A stretch of 64,000 nucleotides of DNA from Psoroptes ovis. Taxonomy: Eukaryota > Arthropoda > Arachnida > Sarcoptiformes > Psoroptidae. A program made the translations under genes and the position numbers. Shown here piece by piece: positions 56,558-64,000 of the stretch. Below the pieces are notes generated by a model. That model searched no databases, was not told where the DNA came from, and saw only the letters and a list, made by a program, of their open reading frames with translations. The stretch is taken from assembly GCA_002943765.1 (NCBI GenBank), contig PQWQ01000005.1, forward strand, positions 1,674,001 through 1,738,000. Reading direction: 5' to 3'. Position 1 is the first letter of the stretch; each line of letters begins with the position of its first letter.

Positions 56558-59500
56558 TTATTTGTGCGATAGAAAATTAAATAAAGATTTTTTCAAGACA
56601 GCCAATGAGGTTGGTTTGGTGAGGGGGTCGGCTAATTGGTTTGCCGTATTTACATATTGCAATGTTAAATTGTCATCTCGTATATTCTGCAATATATATT
56701 TCTGATTTAATTCGAGATGCTTCGTACGTTTCATAGTTTTATTGTTAATCGTATATATTGCCGATTTGTTGTCTGAACGAATTATCACACGAAATTTGTA
56801 TCCAAAAAGTTCTGCAATCTGGCAAATTGGAATGGATAATTTGTATCCATCAACAATAGCTCGGAGCTCAGCCTCTGTTGTACTGAGACTGATTTGCTTT
56901 TGTTTTCTGGAATTCCAACAACATATGTAATCGTTGCTGGTGATGATAATACCACTAACTGATTGTCTTGATTGATCATTCGCAAAATCTGCATCAACAT
57001 ATACATGCAGATCATCATTGTATGGACCAATCTTAATTCCATAATCTTTTGTAGCGATCAGATATCGAAATATGCGTTTGATAGCAGCCAGTAATGAATG
57101 CGTTGGTTTTCCTTGAAACTGAGATAAATGATTGACTGCGAACGCGATATCTGGTCGTGAATTTCGGCTAATATATAATAATGAACCAATTAAATTGCGT
57201 ACTGGTAAATCATCATTGATGTGTTCATTTTCATTATGTTTATATAATTCAATAATTGGTGTAGTCGCTGGTTTCAGATGATTCCATTGATATTGCAACA
57301 ATAATTTATCAATATAATTGGTTTGATTAATAATAAAATAATTTTCACAATCAATAATTGTTAAACCTAAATAATCATTGAAATTGCTTATTTTATGAAG
57401 ATCAAATTTCTTTTCCAATGATTTAACAATATTATCAATATCATTTTTCGAAGAACCAGCGATGATTATATCATCTACGTATATATAAACGTATACATTA
57501 TTTTTCATAAATAAACATAATTCAGCTGGCGACTGATGAAAACCAATAGACTTAAAATAGTTCGCAAGGGTTTTATACCACATTAAGGATGCTTGTTTTA
57601 ATCCATATAAACATTTATTAAATTTCATTAATTTATTTTCACCATATGATGGTGGTGGAATGGTAAAAATCAGTTCATCAATTGATGCATTTAAGAATGC
57701 ATTTGCGACATCCAGTTGTGCCATATGCCAATTGTTCTTTTTAACAAATGATAATAATAACAATAAAGCATCTTTGGATGGTGTTGGTGAAGCAGTTGTG
57801 GTGTAATGGTCACCATAAGACTGTAAATGACCATTAGCAACTAATCTTGCCTTATATGTACCATCTCGTTTCTTTGAAAAAATGAAATGTGAATTAATGA
57901 TTTTCTTATTTTTAATTTTCATTTCTTCTTCAGTTGGATAAACGAAGACGTTATGCGAACGTATTTGCTTCATTTCTTTATCAATTGCAGCGATCCATTT
58001 ATCTGCATTTTTACAATCAATTGCTGCTTCGTAAGTTTTGGGAATAAAATCATCATCTTCATTAATTAAATTGTTGCTGACAATTCTACATATTGAACAT
58101 AATTGGCCATAACGTTCAGGCCTTTTTCCTTTTGTTGATCTTGATGATCTTCTCAAAGGTTGAGCACTAATGTTGTTATTTTGTGTGATTGAGGATGATG
58201 ATGATGCAGCTGTTGAATTTGATGCTGACCATGATGAAGATAACGATGCTGAGGAATCAGACGATGATGATTGAATAGTATTATTTAAATTATCATTAAA
58301 AACGAGTGTATTAAAAACATCACTATTTAAATCAGAATTATTATCAGCATGAATTGATGATGGAAAATCAAAATCGTTTATACAAGTTGATTCATCATTA
58401 TCATCACAATTATTATAATTATTTACACGTGAATTATCATTATTATCACAGCTAAAATTTCCAAAGTTATCACAGTTATTAAAGTTATCACAGTTGTTTT
58501 GTTCATCATCGATGTTTAAATTTTCACTATTTATATTTTCAATTTTATCACAGATAGAATTATTAAAATCACTGTTTAAAAATGTTGACGATGAAACTGT
58601 TGGTGAATAAAAACTATTTTGGTTGTTAAAATCACTATTTACAAACGATGATGATGTTAATGACGAAGAAGAAGATGGAGACGAAGATGTTGATTGATTT
58701 TCACTGAAATACATTTCATGTTCTACAAATTTTACATGTGGTGTAATAAAAATTTTGTCATTTTCTACATCATATAAACGATAATTCTTCGCTCCGGCAT
58801 ATCCAAGAAACAGACATTTAATTCCTACCGGATTCAAACAATGCTTACGTTTCTGGTGTGGTAATACGATGTAAGCTACACAGCCAAACGTTCTAAAGTA
58901 CGTGTATGAACAAGGACGTTTGAATACCAATTCAAATGGAATATCAGAATTACGTGCTATGCACGGTAGTCTGTTGATGATATAAATAGCTGTCTTACAC
59001 GTTTCAGCCCAATATTCGTGCTGCAAATTTGCGCTATTTAACATGGAACGAACATATGATTTAATTACGCGTATTTTACACTCAGCGAGTGCATTCTGTT
59101 GTGGATTATACGCAGATGAGTGCTGATGTTCAATACCATTTGCCATTAAAAATTCATCAAGTGTTTTGTTTGAAAACTCAAGGCCATTATCTGATCTAAG
59201 GTATTTGATCTTAGCATGATGATGTTTTGTGACAAAATTTATAAACTTTATTAGCTTTTCACAAGCTTCAGATTTGGCTGAAAGTAAATCGTACCACGTA
59301 TATGATGATCGTTGATCAACAATAACCAAAAGATAACGTTTTCCATTAAATGATGGTGTCACAAAATCAGCTAAATCAACATGGATTTTTTCAAAAACAT
59401 CATAATTAAGAAAATCAGTGACCATGGTGTGGCTAGACAATCTTGATTTATTTTCGATGCATATTTTACATTGATTATTATCTTCGATTGGAAGATTAAA

Positions 59501-60883
59501 CTTTTTGATACATTGTGAATAAACTGTCTGACCACAGTGTCCCAAGCGATTGTGCCAAATACCATTAATTTTATTACAAGAAGATTCAGAACCATAAATT
59601 ATGGAGTATAATCTTTCTCCTTTCTTAACAACATATTCAATATCATTCTGTTTGATATAACAACGATGATTCTTAAAGGTTATTTCAAAATTTTCATCCA
59701 TCAGTTGCTCTACAGATATGAAATTTTGATCAACTGCCGGACAACATACTACATTGAACAATCGTAATCCGTTTTCCAATAATACTTCGCCAATTGAAAT
59801 TGATTTGACAAGTTCACCTGTGGCAGTTCGAAATTCATCTTCATGTTTAGTCGGATTAATAAGGAATTTTTCATCCCAGGTAATATGCCAATCTGTACCT
59901 GAGTCAACAAGCCAAGAATCAGATTTTTCTGCCTTTGAAACAGCTTTAACAATGGCTTGAATTTTACGTGAACCTATGGATGGCTTTTTGTATCTTGGCA
60001 CATTGAAATTATTTTTATTGTTGTTATTGTTGTTGGTGTGACTGTTGCTGCTGGTGCTGGATGGGCCATCTTCATTATATTTTTTATTGAATTTTTGTTT
60101 TTTCAATAAATGTGGATATTTTTTGAAACATTTATCAATAGAATGACCGGATTTTTTACAATAGGCACATTGTAGTTTATTGATTTTGGCAATAGTATTT
60201 CTTTGATTTGAGGCAATTGACGTGGAAGAAACATTATCAAATTGTCTCAATGCCATTTTAAGATCATCATAATCAATCTTTTGTCGTTTACCGACATCAA
60301 TCAATACGGGTTGATACATGGAAGGTAATTTTGCCAACAATAGATGTACCTTCATGGCATTATTGCCAGAAAAATCATTGCCCAAAGATTCATATTTTGC
60401 TTCATAATTGGCAATAAATTGATCGAGCGAAACTGAGTGATCAAAACGTAGAGTCAGAATTTCACAGAATCGTTTGTGTGTCATTGAGACATCATCAGAC
60501 TCACGAGTTGTCATATACCGGTAAATTTCATAAGCGGTATTATATGACTTGATTTGGGCAACAGTATTGATTGAAAAGGTTGTGGCCATCAAAACGCCCA
60601 GTTTCTCGGCACATTTGTCCTTAATATCTGTGGTGAGATATTGTTCTTTCTCAATGAATTTAAAAATTGAATCAATTTTCATCTTCCATTGTGCATAATT
60701 ATTGCCATCAAATTTAATGCATGAGTCGAACAATGGTTGTGAATTTTTTACTTGGAGTGCCGGTCCCAATTCATTATTTGGCTGACTTTGAAATGAAGAC
60801 AATACGTTTGTAAGATTCTGCATGCATGCGATTAAATTTGGATCTGAAATAAATGTTGTATTCGATGATCCAGCAGCAGCCAT
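56558..60883 (-). CDS. Copia gag-pol polyprotein
   Basis: 1441 aa in one frame. In order: Gag with a CX2CX4HX4C zinc knuckle (CAYCKKSGHSIDKC, about residue 238); aspartic protease (VDSGTDWHIT, about 324); integrase with GAG-pre/zinc part (HNRLGHCGQ ... CKIC, about 445-480) and catalytic D, D, E in HVDLADF, LRSDNGLEF and NALAECK; a long Asn/Asp/Ser linker; reverse transcriptase with KARLVANGH, QLDVANAFLNA, CLYGLKQA and the catalytic YVDDIIIAG (about 1134); RNase H with VDADFAND (about 1298) and STTEAELRA. All catalytic residues that I can check are present, so it may be autonomous. It is unusual that the integrase has NALAECK where most copia elements have NGVAERx. Gag and Pol share one frame, with no shift. 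Confidence 0.96.
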   Translation of the reverse strand: MAAAGSSNTTFISDPNLIACMQNLTNVLSSFQSQPNNELGPALQVKNSQPLFDSCIKFDGNNYAQWKMKIDSIFKFIEKEQYLTTDIKDKCAEKLGVLMATTFSINTVAQIKSYNTAYEIYRYMTTRESDDVSMTHKRFCEILTLRFDHSVSLDQFIANYEAKYESLGNDFSGNNAMKVHLLLAKLPSMYQPVLIDVGKRQKIDYDDLKMALRQFDNVSSTSIASNQRNTIAKINKLQCAYCKKSGHSIDKCFKKYPHLLKKQKFNKKYNEDGPSSTSSNSHTNNNNNNKNNFNVPRYKKPSIGSRKIQAIVKAVSKAEKSDSWLVDSGTDWHITWDEKFLINPTKHEDEFRTATGELVKSISIGEVLLENGLRLFNVVCCPAVDQNFISVEQLMDENFEITFKNHRCYIKQNDIEYVVKKGERLYSIIYGSESSCNKINGIWHNRLGHCGQTVYSQCIKKFNLPIEDNNQCKICIENKSRLSSHTMVTDFLNYDVFEKIHVDLADFVTPSFNGKRYLLVIVDQRSSYTWYDLLSAKSEACEKLIKFINFVTKHHHAKIKYLRSDNGLEFSNKTLDEFLMANGIEHQHSSAYNPQQNALAECKIRVIKSYVRSMLNSANLQHEYWAETCKTAIYIINRLPCIARNSDIPFELVFKRPCSYTYFRTFGCVAYIVLPHQKRKHCLNPVGIKCLFLGYAGAKNYRLYDVENDKIFITPHVKFVEHEMYFSENQSTSSSPSSSSSLTSSSFVNSDFNNQNSFYSPTVSSSTFLNSDFNNSICDKIENINSENLNIDDEQNNCDNFNNCDNFGNFSCDNNDNSRVNNYNNCDDNDESTCINDFDFPSSIHADNNSDLNSDVFNTLVFNDNLNNTIQSSSSDSSASLSSSWSASNSTAASSSSSITQNNNISAQPLRRSSRSTKGKRPERYGQLCSICRIVSNNLINEDDDFIPKTYEAAIDCKNADKWIAAIDKEMKQIRSHNVFVYPTEEEMKIKNKKIINSHFIFSKKRDGTYKARLVANGHLQSYGDHYTTTASPTPSKDALLLLLSFVKKNNWHMAQLDVANAFLNASIDELIFTIPPPSYGENKLMKFNKCLYGLKQASLMWYKTLANYFKSIGFHQSPAELCLFMKNNVYVYIYVDDIIIAGSSKNDIDNIVKSLEKKFDLHKISNFNDYLGLTIIDCENYFIINQTNYIDKLLLQYQWNHLKPATTPIIELYKHNENEHINDDLPVRNLIGSLLYISRNSRPDIAFAVNHLSQFQGKPTHSLLAAIKRIFRYLIATKDYGIKIGPYNDDLHVYVDADFANDQSRQSVSGIIITSNDYICCWNSRKQKQISLSTTEAELRAIVDGYKLSIPICQIAELFGYKFRVIIRSDNKSAIYTINNKTMKRTKHLELNQKYILQNIRDDNLTLQYVNTANQLADPLTKPTSLAVLKKSLFNFLSHK

Positions 60884-61076
60884 TTTTCAATCATTAATTG
60901 ATTCAAATTCGTTTAATAATAATAATAATAATAATAGATAAATCAATAAATAAATAGATGAAATAAATAAATAAAAATTTGATCACACCAATAAAAACGA
61001 TTGAAACAATAAAAACACATATGAAAATAAATACGATGAAACTGTACATAAATGATGTATTGATGATTTTTTTTCT

Positions 61077-61087
61077 CTCTGCTACCA
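61077..61087 (-). promoter_or_regulatory. Primer-binding site (initiator tRNA-Met)
   Basis: On the minus strand TGGTAGCAGAG, 2 nt after the 5' LTR, is complementary to the 3' end of animal initiator tRNA-Met (the tRNA end ...CUCUGCUACCA). This is the usual primer of copia elements. Confidence 0.85.
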
Positions 61088-61089
61088 AT

Positions 61090-61295
61090 TAATATATGAA
61101 ACTAAATCAATCAATCTAATACATCATTTTGAATATAATATATATAATATTTATTGATAAAAACATTTAAAATAAAATAAAAAATTGAAATTAAAATATA
61201 TATCTTAACAAACAATCGACTACGACTTATATACTGATTGATTACATTCATGTTTGAAATATGTTGTGTGTACAATCATAGTTCATATTATATTA
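61090..61295 (-). repeat. 5' LTR of the copia element
   Basis: 206 bp, identical as read to the 3' LTR. It should contain the element's promoter; an AT-rich TATATATAATAT lies within it. Confidence 0.93.
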
Positions 61296-62822
61296 ATCAT
61301 AATCATAACTATAAGATCATATGTTAATATTCATTGGTAATGGTGATTATGATTTTTTGTTTTTTCAATGAATAACTTTATGAATTACTTAACTTTTGAA
61401 TAATTAAAAATTGTCTTTACAAGTTAATTACAAAAGTTGTACACAAATACACAAATCAATATCATCGAATGTAATTAAATTAATTATTTATACAATTTTA
61501 CTTTTGTATCATAATCATTATTACTATAAATTTTAATTATGATAATTTAATCAAATTTGATACGATTTGATACAATATTACGCCACTACAAACATATGAT
61601 TATGAATCAATGATAATTATTATTATGTTAATAATGATTTCATCATTATTATTATTACTAATCATATGTTCATATGATGATGATGATAATTCAAATGATA
61701 ATAGGATCTAATAAAAATATCGAGCAAGAATTCAAGAATAAGAACAGTAAATAAATTCAAAAGAATTGTGAACAAACATTTCTGTGTATATTCAACGGTT
61801 ATTTGTATATTTGCTTTCATTTTTTTTGGCTCATAATTTTGCTTATTTGTATTTATGATTATTGTGATGACAACACCAAGAAACATATGTAATTACAGAT
61901 GTGATCAAATTCAAATATTAAATGAAATGAAAATATTGTTTAATCAGATTTAAACAAAATAACGATGATAATAATAATAGCATTAATAAGTTTTAATATT
62001 AGCATTAATAGTTGTCGTAATATTATTTGATTTAATTCAATCAAATTGAATTTAATTCTTTGCTTGATTAATTAATTTTAAATTAATTAATTTGAATTTG
62101 TTGATTTAGATTGATTGATTCATTGATCAATTTTCGGCTGATGACGATTGGTTGATTTCAAATCGATAAATGTATGATTGATGAATGAATAAGGAATGAT
62201 CGTCGTTGACATATTGCTGAGAAATCGTCGAAAATTGAGCAAAATATGAGATCAAGAAAATCAAGAATCCAAGACTTCAGGAATCAAAAGATTCAACGAT
62301 CCACTGATTCAAAGATACGAAAATTCCAAGATTTGAGTGTATTCTATCTAAGACAATTTGACAATTTTAAAACCATTAAGAATCATTCAAGTATTCAAAA
62401 ATTGAAGATTTAAAGAATGATAATGCTATAATATCAATCCTATGCCATTTTTTTTATTTAAGATGCATTTTTGATTATCTGATTTTTTTTTCTTGATGAT
62501 ATATCATTGATAAAAAACAGAGATTAATACACAACTTGATGCTTCGGTTAACGCGGTTAACACGTTCAGTCATTCATTCGTTAAAATTCATGTTTGGAAA
62601 ACTGGAAAATTCTTGCTGTAGATTCATGAACATGATGATGAGCTTCAATGATTCTACGGTGACTTTGTATGATAATCTTAGAGCTGATTCATATTTATTC
62701 GTAGAAGAGAAAGAACAACATTAAATAATGCATTAAACAAGGCATAGTGTAAAACGAGGTATGACTGCTGTTGGTGATGTGTTTACATGTAAATTATTTT
62801 AATTCGTCATTTGAACCATAAA

Positions 62823-62846
62823 TTTTTTTTTTTTTTTTTTTTTTTT
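62823..62846. repeat. T homopolymer (24 nt)
   Basis: An uninterrupted T run; length is likely variable between individuals and uncertain in the assembly. Confidence 0.8.
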
Positions 62847-63036
62847 GATATCATTTCAAATTCATTTCATAATTTCTATTCCAAGAATGAATTTGATTTT
62901 GTTTTGAAATTTTGAAAAATTCTCAAAACGAATCATCAAGAATCAATCAAAAATCATTTTGGTGGAAAAATTTGTGAAGAAAAAAAAATAAAAGAATAAA
63001 TCAAGAATCAAAGAATCGAGAATAATTTTGAAATCA

Positions 63037-63115
63037 GGGGCTGTCCGAAAAGTTATGGCGCATTTTCAATCAGAAACCTCATTGAAAATCGGCAAAAACT
63101 TTTCGGACAGACCCC
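63037..63115. mobile_element. Mariner-like hairpin MITE (copy 3)
   Basis: 79 nt with arms GGGGCTGTCCGAAAAGTTAT and, in reverse complement, GGGGTCTGTCCGAAAAGTTT; pairing continues through GCxxATTTTCAAT. It shares GTCCGAAAAGTT and GCCGATTTTCA with copies 1 and 2. No TA duplication is evident here, so the borders are less certain. Confidence 0.65.
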
Positions 63116-63271
63116 TTTTGAAATATTTTTTGAAATTTTTTTTTTATTTAAAAATATATTTTTTTTTTAAGAAGAAAAAAAGGATTTTGGCGGAAATTCA
63201 TTTGAATGAATTTGTCAAACAAAAGAAAAATTTGAAAGGGAAAAAAATTCTGTAAAATATGAAAATTTGAC

Positions 63272-63285
63272 TCCAGAATTCTGGA
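63272..63285. repeat. 14-bp palindrome
   Basis: TCCAGAATTCTGGA is a perfect palindrome. Direct repeats of CGTTGATTCAA lie about 40-70 nt downstream, with an inverted TTGATTCAATCAA. No assigned function. Confidence 0.5.
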
Positions 63286-63765
63286 TATGGTAATACTGGT
63301 GATACAAAGACCAAGAAGAAACGTTGATTCAACTAAACGTCGTTGATTCAATCAACGATATGATTCGACGATTCGGTGATATTTTCACCAAAGTAAAAAC
63401 TTTGACGAAAGTAAAAAATTCCATTAACACAAAAATTCATTTGATTATCATCTACATCATCATATCAGCTGAGAATTTCTGATAGATTCATTCATTCATT
63501 CATTCATTATCATTTCATTCATTTGAGTGTCTTATGGGAATTTTATTGTTTCAATGTCTTCATTCAATGTCTTAATTCAGTTTGCCAAAAGAAATCCGAA
63601 AGATAATGGCGGGATGATGCGGCGGTACCGATGAGCAAACACATCACCGTTCATCATAAGATGATGGTAATGATATTATCCATTGTTGATTATTACCATT
63701 ATTATTATTGATGATAATATTTGATAAATCATTGTTGATGTTAAAGTTTTTGATGGTGATAATTT

Positions 63766-63767
<2 letters not shown>

Positions 63768-63799
<32 letters not shown>
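63768..63799. repeat. T homopolymer (32 nt)
   Basis: The longest homopolymer in the window; a simple repeat. Confidence 0.85.
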
Positions 63800-63801
<2 letters not shown>

Positions 63802-64000
63802 AAAATTCAATTTGATCATAGATTTTCATTTATTCATTTATTTTTTTCATATTTTACTCTTAGTTTATTAATTCATTGTTATTTCAATTTTATTGAATCG
63901 AAATTCAATTTATTTCATTTCATTTTTTTACATTTGTTTCCATTTCCAATTTGAATGATTTTAGTTTTGAACCATTTCAAAGCTGAATTATCGTTGATTT

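Larger units (their letters stand above)
56315..61295 (-). mobile_element. Complete Ty1/copia LTR retrotransposon
   Basis: 4981 bp, read on the minus strand. Two LTRs of 206 bp (61090-61295 and 56315-56520) look identical over their whole length. It is flanked by ATCAT duplications. Directly inside the 5' LTR is a primer-binding site (61077-61087), and next to the 3' LTR is a purine tract (GGGGAAG, minus strand, 56523-56529). The single gag-pol frame is uninterrupted. The domain order protease-integrase-RT-RNase H defines copia rather than gypsy. LTR identity and an intact frame indicate a recent insertion. The LTR ends (TAATATA...TATATTA) are not the usual TG...CA. Confidence 0.95.
61296..64000. 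other. Gene-poor flank right of the copia element
   Basis: 2.7 kb with no supported gene. It begins with the right ATCAT duplication (61296-61300). It contains a 24-T run (62823-62846), a hairpin MITE (63037-63115), a 14-bp palindrome (63272-63285) with nearby CGTTGATTCAA repeats, an ATTC tract (about 63488-63510) and a 32-T run (63768-63799). Short frames here are low-complexity. Confidence 0.45.

Noticed and set aside
59754..59960. Plus-strand frame within the copia element
   Set aside because: Antisense of the protease/integrase part of gag-pol.
1..64000. tRNA, rRNA, CRISPR arrays or bacterial operon signals
   Set aside because: I looked for B-box-like GGTTCRAnnCC motifs, rRNA-like blocks and spaced direct repeats and found none. 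The window is eukaryotic.

Overview
The window is nuclear DNA from a compact, very AT-rich animal genome. Coding genes are metazoan (PCYT1, POLA1, SMC2, MCU, TMEM63, CNEP1R1, PEX12, HGH1, GOLT1B, MOXD1-like), introns are mostly 55-75 nt with ordinary GT-AG ends, and many proteins carry long Asn/Asp/Gln/Ser runs. The style resembles an astigmatid (dust-mite-like) mite or another small arthropod; that assignment is inference, not something the sequence proves. Exon borders were worked out by hand from splice motifs, reading phase and family alignment; every multi-exon gene given below keeps frame across all its junctions.

Layout. 1-1039 (minus): 5' part of choline-phosphate cytidylyltransferase. 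2659-7718 (plus): four tandem, intronless RNase T2 paralogues, each with an N-terminal membrane anchor; the third has lost both catalytic histidine blocks and carries a frameshift. 8238-8654 (plus): GOLT1B. 9085-32198 (minus): a dense block of twelve genes all on one strand: HGH1, CNEP1R1, PEX12, POLA1, two small CENP-B/Psq-type helix-turn-helix proteins, a basic protein ending in an AT-hook-like motif, an unrecognised Asn-rich protein, an ankyrin-repeat protein, TMEM63, an RNF212-like RING protein and MCU. 33966-47322 (plus): SMC2, a membrane-anchored alpha/beta hydrolase, a DBH-like (MOXD1) monooxygenase and a MIF4G-domain protein. 50139-52463 (minus): an unrecognised secreted glycoprotein with a 1.2 kb intron. 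56315-61295 (minus): a complete Ty1/copia retrotransposon with identical 206-bp LTRs, a 5-bp target duplication, a tRNA-iMet primer site and one uninterrupted gag-pol frame. The rest of 47-64 kb is gene-poor and holds short mariner-like hairpin elements, microsatellites and long T runs.

Functional themes. Several genes serve chromosome replication and transmission (POLA1, SMC2, the RNF212-like RING protein, the HTH pair), and several serve membrane and organelle biology (PCYT1 and CNEP1R1 both in phospholipid control, PEX12 in peroxisome import, MCU in mitochondrial calcium, TMEM63 in mechanosensation, GOLT1B in the secretory pathway). There is no evidence that these form one system. The most unusual items are the membrane-anchored RNase T2 array with its pseudoenzyme, the much enlarged MCU, the transposase-less HTH pair, a GC-AG intron in CNEP1R1, and the young copia element with non-canonical LTR ends.
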